Source: Anaerolineae bacterium CG2_30_64_16 (lineage in GTDB: Bacteria; Chloroflexota; Anaerolineae; CG2-30-64-16). Taken from it: 8,831 nt of DNA. The stretch covers positions 1 through 8,831 of the forward strand of contig MNXL01000115.1 in assembly GCA_001871755.1 (NCBI GenBank), written 5' to 3'. The position numbers were made by a program, and so were the translations under genes. A model generated the notes under the pieces. It was not told where the DNA came from, did not search any database, and saw only the letters and a list, made by a program, of their open reading frames with translations. Of the stretch, positions 1-5,249 are shown one piece after another (positions within the stretch are counted from its first letter, which is position 1; each line of letters starts with the position of its first letter).

Positions 1-33
1 CACTTCGCAAGTGCCTGGCACGTGACGGCGGCC
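1..33 (+). repeat. Truncated copy of a palindromic intergenic repeat
   Basis: The window opens inside a palindrome: CACTT, a CGC loop, then AAGTGCCTGGCACGT, followed by the flank GACGGCGGCC. All 33 bases are the exact reverse complement of positions 2651-2683, where the full palindrome is present. The left arm must continue outside the window. The conserved ten-base flank shows that the repeated unit is larger than the hairpin itself and has a direction. It is REP-like: short, intergenic, palindromic, with no coding capacity. Confidence 0.85.
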
Positions 34-256
34 ACAGCCCCAGATTATGGAGAGGATACACCGGTCGTTATTATACAGCCGGTTTCGACAAACACCAAGG
101 CCTGGGGGAATCGGTGACAGCGCGGCCCAAGTCCCACGGGCGTGCGGGAGCGACAACCAACGTGGCCGAACTGTAAGAATGGGGAGGTGCGAGGCCCTCA
201 CTTTCTAAACCGCACAATTCCGAAAGCAGTCCGACTCCTCCGGCCGCCCGGAAAAG

Positions 257-285
257 TGGGCAAAGGGATCCAGCGGTGCTATAAT
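257..285 (+). promoter_or_regulatory. Predicted sigma-70-type promoter with extended -10
   Basis: A perfect -10 hexamer TATAAT (280-285) is preceded by TGC (277-279), which gives the extended -10 form TGnTATAAT. A 4/6 match to the -35 consensus, TGGGCA, lies at 257-262 with the optimal 17-bp spacer. Transcription would start near 292 and leave a leader of roughly 45 nt before the ATG at 336. Nothing around it looks like an operator. Confidence 0.7.
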
Positions 286-335
286 ATCGTCGCCGTGTCC
301 CTCGCGCGGCGCCTCATCATCAGGGAGACTAGCTC

Positions 336-1313
336 ATGCGTTGTCTGATAACCGGTGGAGCCGGTTTCATCGGCACAGCCTTGACCAATCGGTTGGCCGC
401 GACTGGCCACCAGGTGCGCGTTCTGGACGATTTGAGCGCAGGGGATACCTCAAGGCTCAATCCGGAAGTGCTTTTCGATCGGGGGGATGTGCGCGACAGG
501 CCCAAGCTGTGGACCCTGCTGCAACAGGTGGACTGCGTCTTTCATTTGGCCGCCCGGGTCTCCGTGCAGGAATCGGTCCTCTACCCGCGGGAATACAACG
601 ACGTCAACGTCGGGGGGACAGTCAGCCTGGCCGAGGCGATCCGAGATGCCGGGGTTGCGCGCGTGGTGCTGGCGTCATCGGCCACCGTTTACGGCCCCCA
701 GGCTGACCAGCCCGTCAAGGAGACCAGTTGGCCCCATCCCCAGGTCCCGTATGCTGTGAGCAAGCTGGCCGCCGAATACTACACCTTTGCCTTGGGCCAA
801 CTCAACGGCATCGAGACGGTCGCCCTGCGCATCTTCAATGCTTATGGACCCGGCCAACGGATCCCGCCGGCCCATGCGCCTGTGGTGCCGCTGTTTGCCA
901 AAAACCTGCTGAGCGGCGCGTCGATCGTCATCCACGGCGACGGCCGCCAGACGCGCGACTTCGTGCACATCGACGACGTAGTCGACGCGCTGATCGCCGC
1001 GGCCACCGCGCCCGCCGTCGATCAGCAGGTGATCAACATCGGCTCGGGCGAGGAGACCAGCATCAGCGCCCTGGTCGCGAGCCTGGAGCAGGTCACCGGC
1101 CGGCGACCGGACGTGATCTATAACCGCCAGCAGAACGGGGGCATCGACCGCCTCGTCGCCGACCTGGACCAGGCGCGCAGATTGTTGGGGTACCGGCCAC
1201 AGGTGACGCTACGCGCCGGACTCGAACGGCTACTGGCAGAAGATCCTCGCTTCAACCGCCCCGCCGTCGCTCCCCGCAGCCAAGGCAGTCGCCGGCTCAA
1301 CCACGCCTGGTAG
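336..1313 (+). CDS. NAD-dependent epimerase/dehydratase (extended SDR, UDP-sugar 4-epimerase-like)
   Basis: This 325-residue protein is a cytoplasmic extended short-chain dehydrogenase acting on nucleotide sugars, most like UDP-glucose or UDP-glucuronate 4-epimerases. The Rossmann signature GGAGFIG is at residues 7-13. Acidic Asp31-Asp32 at the end of the second strand favour NAD over NADP. The catalytic set is the Ser/Thr of SSATVYG (114-120) and Tyr139/Lys143 in YAVSK. Family blocks RIFNAYGPGQR (165-175) and GDGRQTRDFVHIDDVVDA (201-218) belong to the substrate-binding half. The last ~20 residues (from about 305) are a basic, Pro/Arg-rich tail beyond the usual fold. The start is supported by AGGGAG at 322-327, 8 nt upstream, and by the promoter at 257-285. 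It appears monocistronic and converges on the L,D-transpeptidase. It probably supplies an activated sugar for surface glycans; the exact substrate cannot be read from sequence, and a dehydratase or decarboxylase of the same superfamily is possible. Confidence 0.93.
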   Translation: MRCLITGGAGFIGTALTNRLAATGHQVRVLDDLSAGDTSRLNPEVLFDRGDVRDRPKLWTLLQQVDCVFHLAARVSVQESVLYPREYNDVNVGGTVSLAEAIRDAGVARVVLASSATVYGPQADQPVKETSWPHPQVPYAVSKLAAEYYTFALGQLNGIETVALRIFNAYGPGQRIPPAHAPVVPLFAKNLLSGASIVIHGDGRQTRDFVHIDDVVDALIAAATAPAVDQQVINIGSGEETSISALVASLEQVTGRRPDVIYNRQQNGGIDRLVADLDQARRLLGYRPQVTLRAGLERLLAEDPRFNRPAVAPRSQGSRRLNHAW

Positions 1314-1320
1314 AGACCTA

Positions 1321-1352
1321 TGTGACAAGGTGACACGGTGACGCGGTGACAC
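1321..1352. repeat. 8-bp tandem repeat between convergent genes
   Basis: Three head-to-tail octamers, GGTGACAC, GGTGACGC and GGTGACAC (1329-1336, 1337-1344, 1345-1352), follow a degenerate first unit TGTGACAA (1321-1328). The array begins 8 bp after the epimerase stop codon. It is non-coding, and one end folds as CGGTG-A-CACCG. It resembles the simple short-unit repeats at 8110 and 8684 in style, but the unit is different. Confidence 0.75.
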
Positions 1353-1367
1353 CGATGCTGTGCATCG
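1353..1367. terminator. Small hairpin between convergent genes, possible terminator
   Basis: CGATGC and GCATCG form a perfect 6-bp stem with a TGT loop, 40 bp past the epimerase stop. It lies between two convergent genes, where a bidirectional terminator would be expected. There is no T-run on either side, so it is not a canonical intrinsic terminator and the call is weak. Confidence 0.25.
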
Positions 1368-1455
1368 AGACGATGCCCGCGTCGGATAACCTCACTCTAC
1401 AGCCGTATCGAGTATGATCAGGAAACTGTACGCACCACGCAGTACCCCCTCCCTC

Positions 1456-2607
1456 TCACCAATGCGTCACCACCGGCGTGCCGATACTGGCCCAGCCGTA
1501 CAGCCAGGCCGCGTCCGGCGTGGTCACGTTGACACAGCCATGGCTCATGGGGTGGCCGAAGTTGTTGTGCCAATAGGTCCCGTGAATGGCATAGCCGGCA
1601 TAGAAGTACATCACGTAGGGCACGTTGGGCAGCCAATACCCCGGACCCGACATGGTCTGAGCAGCCAGCTTCGTCTGAATGGCGAATCGCCCCACCACGG
1701 TCGGCGTGCCGGGCAAGCCCCCGCTGATCAACGTCGTGAACACCGGCGCCTGGCCTTCGTAGGCGGTCAAGCGCTGCTGACTCAGGTTCACATCGATCCA
1801 CCGGCCACCGACGGGCGCGGGCTGGGGCGCGGGCGCAGGCGCGGGTGCGCCGGACCCGCTCATCTTCAACACCTGGCCCACCCAGATAAAATTCGGGTTT
1901 GGCAGTCCGTTGACCGCTGCCAGGGCTGCCAGCGTCGTCCCGTACCGCTGAGCGATCGCTGCCAGCGTGTCACCTGGTCGGACGATGTAAGTATCGCCGA
2001 ACGGCGCCGGGGCCGGGGCCGGGACCGGGGTCGGTTGGGGTGCGACGGTGGGCTGCGGCTGCGGCGCGGGCGCGCTGCCACCCGGGATCGTCAGGACCTG
2101 CCCCACCCAGATGAAGTTGATGTTGCGCAGACCGTTTGCCTGCGCCAGCGCGGTGAGGCTCACCCCGTAGCGGGCTGCGATGCTGGCCAGGGTCTCACCG
2201 CGGGCCACTACGTGCGTGCCGGAGGCCGGGGCGGGTCCTGGGGCCGGCGCCGGCGCTGACCCACCTGGCACGATCAAGCGTTGTCCCACGTAGATGAAGT
2301 TCGGGTTGCCGATGCCGTTGGCCTGGGCCAGTGCGGTCTGGGAGACCCCCAGGCGAACTGCGATATTGCTCAGCGTGTCGCCGCGCTGCACCACATAGAC
2401 CCCTGTCTGAAAATCAGGAGCCGCGGCTGCTCCCGCCCCCGCGGGCAGCACCGCCGATAAAGGCACAGCCAGCAAACCCAACAAGAGCAGCATCGTGACC
2501 GTGCGGCGGCAAGAACGCCGTGGCCCGGCTGCACCGTCGGCGCTGGCTGGCCGCTGTGAGGTGACTTCCGGAGATTTTGGCAGCACGCGATGACGATGAT
2601 GAGACAT
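1456..2607 (-). CDS. Secreted L,D-transpeptidase (YkuD) with three LysM domains
   Basis: This 383-residue exported enzyme is predicted to cross-link or trim peptidoglycan stem peptides with a catalytic cysteine. The N-terminus has a basic region with RRSCRRT, a hydrophobic segment (about 38-54) and an Ala-rich signal-peptidase-like site near 60-63. There is no lipobox. Three LysM modules follow at about 70-114, 131-175 and 206-249, each with a GDTL/GETL start and an NxNFIxVGQ end, separated by Pro-Ala linkers. The YkuD catalytic domain spans about 269-383, with His342 in IHGTYWHNNFGH and the signature SHGCVN at 355-360 (Cys358 nucleophile). LysM modules would hold it on glycan strands. The ATG is supported by AGGAG (plus-strand 2614-2618), 6 nt upstream. 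The N-terminal extension before the hydrophobic core is long (~37 residues). The gene lies 102 bp downstream of the sensor gene on the same strand, with a palindrome between them, so co-transcription is uncertain. Confidence 0.95.
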   Translation of the reverse strand: MSHHRHRVLPKSPEVTSQRPASADGAAGPRRSCRRTVTMLLLLGLLAVPLSAVLPAGAGAAAAPDFQTGVYVVQRGDTLSNIAVRLGVSQTALAQANGIGNPNFIYVGQRLIVPGGSAPAPAPGPAPASGTHVVARGETLASIAARYGVSLTALAQANGLRNINFIWVGQVLTIPGGSAPAPQPQPTVAPQPTPVPAPAPAPFGDTYIVRPGDTLAAIAQRYGTTLAALAAVNGLPNPNFIWVGQVLKMSGSGAPAPAPAPQPAPVGGRWIDVNLSQQRLTAYEGQAPVFTTLISGGLPGTPTVVGRFAIQTKLAAQTMSGPGYWLPNVPYVMYFYAGYAIHGTYWHNNFGHPMSHGCVNVTTPDAAWLYGWASIGTPVVTHW

Positions 2608-2627
2608 GATTCGCTCCTTGGTGAACG

Positions 2628-2640
2628 GTATCTTCTCAAT
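2628..2640 (+). repeat. 13-base motif shared with the palindrome at 8787-8819
   Basis: GTATCTTCTCAAT here is identical to 8803-8815, where it forms the right half of a long palindrome. The copy here has no matching left arm. It lies in the leader of the L,D-transpeptidase gene, about 20 bp from the second palindromic repeat. It may be a remnant of the same intergenic repeat family. Confidence 0.5.
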
Positions 2641-2650
2641 AATTGGAGGA

Positions 2651-2693
2651 GGCCGCCGTCACGTGCCAGGCACTTGCGAAGTGCCTGGCACGT
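2651..2693 (-). repeat. Complete palindromic intergenic repeat
   Basis: A perfect 15-bp stem, ACGTGCCAGGCACTT (2661-2675) and AAGTGCCTGGCACGT (2679-2693), encloses the loop GCG. The flank GGCCGCCGTC (2651-2660) is also shared with the copy at 1-33, which lies in the opposite orientation. It sits between the stop of the sensor gene (2710) and the start of the L,D-transpeptidase gene (2607). There is no T-run next to it, so it is annotated as a REP-like repeat rather than a terminator. As RNA it would still be a very stable hairpin and could limit read-through or protect a 3' end. Confidence 0.9.
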
Positions 2694-2709
2694 TGATGGA
2701 TGTTGCTGG

Positions 2710-4902
2710 CTATAAGCGGCGGGCCAGATGTGCGGTCTGCAACACGGCGGCCGCGCTGTTGGCGAGTGTCCGCAACACGATCATGTCATTCTCGATGAAA
2801 ACGCGGCGGCGATCGCGACTGAGCACGATCAACGCCCCGATGGTGTCTTCGCCTGCCTCCAGGGGCACGCACATGGCCATGCCGCTGTCAACCAGGATCG
2901 GAGATGGGGCCAGGGGCTGTTGGGGGTCATAAAAGATCGGCTGCCCAGCGCGCAACACCCAGGCCACCGCATCCTGATTCACGCCCGTCCACAACTCGGG
3001 ACTGGTCATCCCGGCACGGCCGTGCAGTTGGTCCACCCCGCTCTCCGGTTCCCGAATGTAGAGCCAGGCAGGACTGCCCCCCATGATCTCCGATGCCTCC
3101 CTGACGACGACGTTCAACACAGCCTGGATGTCAGGGGTCGAAGCCATCACCCGGCTGATCATTTGCAGAGTCACCAACTGCTCCTGAGAACGCGTGGCCT
3201 CCTGATACAATCGGGCATTCAAGATACTGTGGCCGGCGATCCGAGCCAGTGCGAAAACCATATCGCCCAGACTGCCTTCGCCGAACTGCCGCGGCGCCTG
3301 CGTTCCGGCGATGATCAGGGCCGATGGCTCGTTGGCGCTCGTCACCGGGAAGAGCAACACGCTGCCCCCAATATCCCAATCGAACTCGCCCGGTTGCGGC
3401 CTGTTCTGGGCGACGACATCGTCAATCGTCAGCGGCTGTCGAGATACCAACGCCCGCGCCATCACCCCCCAGAGCGGTACCGCATACTCCTTACCGTAGA
3501 TGCGTGCCCCCACCTCAGGCGGCAGACCCCGGACCGCCCGACAAGTGTAGGGGCCCAATTCACCGCGGCCTACCAGAATCACCACGTATGCCAGCCCGCC
3601 CAACCCGTAGATCGCCTCGGCCGCGGTCTGCAACGACTCATCCAGGTCCAGTGTGCGGCCCAACTCCGCGCTGGCCTGAAACAGGTAGTTGGAGTGGCTG
3701 GCCTGCTCCTGCAGAACATTCGTATGCGCGTGGACCTGGTCCGCCATGCGATTGAAAGCTTTGCCCAGCAGAGCCAGTTCGCCGATCGCAGTCTCCGAAA
3801 CGTTCGCCGTGAAATCGCCCTCCGCAAACGCCCAGGCTGCACGCGCCATGTCCGTAACCGGTCGGGTCACGCGGCCGGCCAACTGCCACCCAAGGAGGAT
3901 AACCAGCGCACTGCACAGCCCGATGGTCCCCAGCAGAAACCACCTTGCCCAACCCGCGGCCTGGAAGATCAGCTTGGACGGCTGCCACACCCCCACATAC
4001 CCCAGGAGCGTGCCGTCCACACTGAGAGGCCGGACCACGTAGCGGTACGATGCGCCAGCCACCCGCGCGGTCGCAACCGGCGGCGCGGCGGCCGCATCTG
4101 CGCCCGCAGATGCGGCATCCACGGCCGGCGGTGCGGGCAGTTCGGCCAGACCACTGGCGGAGCGAGCAAGTGTTGCGAAAAGCGGGGAGCCGTCCGCGTC
4201 ATAGATGACCAGATAGTCCTTCAAGGTCGCCGCTGCGGCGCCCTTCAGCAGTTCACGCGTGGTCACACCGACCACCACTGCGCCATACGATTTGCCGGGC
4301 ACGGCCTTGGCCACGCAGAACACCGGTTCGTCCGCGGATCCGTCCGAGCCAAAACCGATCAGGGCATCGGACCGCGCAGATGCCAGCATCTGCGCTAGTG
4401 CGCGCCGGGCCGGCGCGCTGAGAGAGGCCGATCCATCCCCGGGCAAAGGCACGGTCGGACGGTCGAGCGAATCATCCGTGGGGGATGGCGGGAAGCCCGA
4501 GGCGTCCGTGAGGATGACCGCCGTCACCCCATAGAGGCGTATCAGATCGGAGGTCGCCCTGGCAACCCGTGCCGCATCGTTATCGTCCAGCCCTCGGATA
4601 AGCGCATCGAATTGCGCGGACTGAAGCAGCAAGCGGCTGGTCTCTTGAATCCGCGCCGTGAACCCGGCGGTGATGATCTCGCTGGATGTAAGCAACATCT
4701 GGTCTTGCGCCTCTTGCAGCAGCGCGCGGATCACTGTGAATCCTAACAGGGTGCTGGAAAGAGCCAACAGTGTGATCAGCGCCACGAGGGGGAAGATAAA
4801 CCAGCGGCGCACGGACGCACGGAACCAAACTGTGGCGCGACTCTGCAACCGCCGCCCATTCGTCAGGTATGTCGCGACCGTCTCACTCGTTGAAGCTGTC
4901 AT
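2710..4902 (-). CDS. Membrane sensor: extracytoplasmic domain, HAMP, two GAF domains, no output domain
   Basis: This 730-residue membrane protein looks like the input half of a signalling protein. TM1 is at about residues 34-58. A large extracytoplasmic sensor (about 59-318, probably Cache/CHASE-like) follows, with an Ala/Pro-rich insert at 255-283. TM2 is at about 321-343. HAMP covers about 340-395 (TRPVTDMARAAWAFAEGDF, then GELALLGKAFNRMADQV). A short coiled segment leads to GAF1 (about 417-565), a helical linker (565-590) and GAF2 (about 590-725). The protein ends at residue 730 with no histidine kinase, GGDEF, cyclase, PP2C or chemotaxis-signalling domain. The stop is clean and no output domain lies downstream on that strand, so this is not an obvious frameshift. 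The ATG has GAGG 7 nt upstream. It diverges from the receiver-cyclase at 5250, and a functional link is inferred from position only. Ligands of the Cache and GAF domains are unknown. Confidence 0.85.
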   Translation of the reverse strand: MTASTSETVATYLTNGRRLQSRATVWFRASVRRWFIFPLVALITLLALSSTLLGFTVIRALLQEAQDQMLLTSSEIITAGFTARIQETSRLLLQSAQFDALIRGLDDNDAARVARATSDLIRLYGVTAVILTDASGFPPSPTDDSLDRPTVPLPGDGSASLSAPARRALAQMLASARSDALIGFGSDGSADEPVFCVAKAVPGKSYGAVVVGVTTRELLKGAAAATLKDYLVIYDADGSPLFATLARSASGLAELPAPPAVDAASAGADAAAAPPVATARVAGASYRYVVRPLSVDGTLLGYVGVWQPSKLIFQAAGWARWFLLGTIGLCSALVILLGWQLAGRVTRPVTDMARAAWAFAEGDFTANVSETAIGELALLGKAFNRMADQVHAHTNVLQEQASHSNYLFQASAELGRTLDLDESLQTAAEAIYGLGGLAYVVILVGRGELGPYTCRAVRGLPPEVGARIYGKEYAVPLWGVMARALVSRQPLTIDDVVAQNRPQPGEFDWDIGGSVLLFPVTSANEPSALIIAGTQAPRQFGEGSLGDMVFALARIAGHSILNARLYQEATRSQEQLVTLQMISRVMASTPDIQAVLNVVVREASEIMGGSPAWLYIREPESGVDQLHGRAGMTSPELWTGVNQDAVAWVLRAGQPIFYDPQQPLAPSPILVDSGMAMCVPLEAGEDTIGALIVLSRDRRRVFIENDMIVLRTLANSAAAVLQTAHLARRL
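4091..4116. repeat. Perfect inverted repeat inside the sensor gene
   Basis: GCCGCATCTGC (4091-4101) and GCAGATGCGGC (4106-4116) are an 11-bp perfect inverted repeat with a 4-base GCCC loop. It lies within the codons of the Ala-rich insert of the sensor protein (roughly residues 262-270). It shares the core GCATCTGC/GCAGATGC with the inverted repeat at 4374-4395 in the same gene. Confidence 0.7.
4374..4395. repeat. Second inverted repeat with the same core inside the sensor gene
   Basis: GCGCAGATGC (4374-4383) and GCATCTGCGC (4386-4395) form a perfect 10-bp inverted repeat around a CA spacer. The half-sites are those of 4091-4116 in swapped order. Here the codons encode the helical stretch around QMLASAR of the extracytoplasmic domain. 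Confidence 0.7.
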
Positions 4903-4928
4903 CCAGAAGCCTCAGACACGTCGGGCGA

Positions 4929-5067
4929 GTCACTGCCAGGAGCGAAATGTGCAACGAAGCAGTCTCTTCCGAGATAGAGATTGCGGCAATCTCGATTGCG
5001 GCAATCTCGATTGCGGCAATCTCGATTGCGGCGCAGACTGCGCTTCGCAAAAGACGCTCGCAATGAC
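4929..5067. mobile_element. Degenerate MITE-like palindromic element
   Basis: The left end reads GTCACTGCCAG and the reverse complement of the right end reads GTCATTGCGAG (9 of 11 match). Further in, the left GCAACGAAGCAGTCTC and the right-hand reverse complement around TGCGAAGCGCAGTCTGC also correspond, so the whole ~139 bp is an imperfect inverted repeat. The ends resemble the widespread non-coding repeats that start with GTCATTGCGAG and carry GAAGCAATCTC. It encodes no protein. Borders are estimated by eye and no target-site duplication was identified. Confidence 0.55.
4979..5032. repeat. 15-bp tandem repeat, 3.6 copies
   Basis: The unit GATTGCGGCAATCTC is repeated exactly at 4979-4993, 4994-5008 and 5009-5023, and its first nine bases recur at 5024-5032. 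Each unit is itself close to a palindrome: GAGATTGC-G-GCAATCTC has perfect 8-bp arms. It lies at the centre of the MITE-like element and probably arose by slippage or unequal exchange of the central hairpin. Confidence 0.9.
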
Positions 5068-5104
5068 GCCCATGAAGGCGCCGGTAATCACCGCCATAAA
5101 TGCT

Positions 5105-5132
5105 TTGCCAACGCGCCGCTCTGTGGTATAAT
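5105..5132 (+). promoter_or_regulatory. Predicted promoter of the receiver-cyclase gene
   Basis: The -35 is TTGCCA (5105-5110, 5/6). After a 16-bp spacer comes a perfect TATAAT (5127-5132), with TGG immediately before it (extended -10). It starts 38 bp after the end of the MITE-like element. Transcription would begin near 5139, giving a leader of about 110 nt. Confidence 0.7.
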
Positions 5133-5153
5133 CTTCTACTTGACGATGAAGAT

Positions 5154-5206
5154 GGGGCTTTGGCCCGACGCCGCGACGTGGATTCGAGTGCAGGGAAGAA
5201 AGCCCC
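5154..5206 (+). promoter_or_regulatory. Inverted repeat in the cyclase leader RNA
   Basis: GGGGCTTT (5154-5161) pairs perfectly with AAAGCCCC (5199-5206), enclosing about 37 nt. A smaller competing stem, GGGC-TTTG-GCCC, starts at 5155. The structure falls inside the predicted ~110-nt 5' leader and ends about 33 nt before the Shine-Dalgarno sequence (GAGGAAAG, 5239-5246). It is not recognised as a known riboswitch class. It may simply be a chance fold in GC-rich DNA. Confidence 0.3.
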
Positions 5207-5249
5207 GGCCGTACACTGACACCGTCCCTATTTAGCCTGAGGAAAGAGC

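Larger units (their letters stand above)
1..335. other. Leader region without a gene, upstream of the epimerase
   Basis: No credible coding sequence is seen here. A 68-codon open frame (142-348) overlaps the epimerase start, has no recognisable domain and no good ribosome site, and is judged spurious. Positions 1-33 hold the truncated copy of a palindromic repeat (annotated separately). Positions 257-285 hold a promoter and 322-327 a Shine-Dalgarno sequence for the gene at 336. The stretch between about 34 and 256 shows nothing that can be supported; whatever gene precedes it lies outside the window. Confidence 0.6.
4903..5249. other. Divergent intergenic region, sensor gene / receiver-cyclase gene
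   Basis: This 347-bp stretch separates the divergent sensor and receiver-cyclase genes. It contains the Shine-Dalgarno sequence of the sensor on the minus strand, a MITE-like element with an internal 15-bp tandem array (4929-5067), a promoter for the cyclase (5105-5132), and a long leader with an inverted repeat (5154-5206). No convincing promoter for the sensor gene could be picked out on the minus strand. Small open frames across the tandem array exist in several frames only because the 15-bp unit is a multiple of three. Confidence 0.6.

Noticed and set aside
142..348. 68-codon open frame before the epimerase
   Set aside because: It overlaps the epimerase start and its promoter and Shine-Dalgarno region, and has no recognisable features.
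1431..1448. GTAC-flanked inverted repeat near the L,D-transpeptidase 3' end
   Set aside because: Only four base pairs match; this is expected by chance.
1414..2259. 281-codon open frame antisense to the L,D-transpeptidase
   Set aside because: It is low-complexity Arg/Gly/His-rich translation and a mirror of the LysM and Pro-Ala linker codons; the other strand has catalytic motifs.
2661..2693. Intrinsic terminator of the sensor gene
   Set aside because: The hairpin is strong but lacks a T-run on the minus strand, and an identical inverted copy occurs at 1-33, so a repeat explains it better.
2728..4398. 556-codon open frame on the plus strand, antisense to the sensor gene
   Set aside because: Its translation is rich in Arg, His, Pro and Gln with no recognisable domain, while the minus strand encodes a clear HAMP/GAF protein. 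Long antisense frames are expected in GC-rich genes.
4979..5032. Possible CRISPR array
   Set aside because: The 15-bp units are directly adjacent with no spacers.
4658..5131. Open frames reading through the 15-bp tandem array (ISIAA-type peptide repeats)
   Set aside because: The periodic peptide results from a 15-bp unit divisible by three inside a non-coding palindromic element; the frame also runs antisense to the sensor start.
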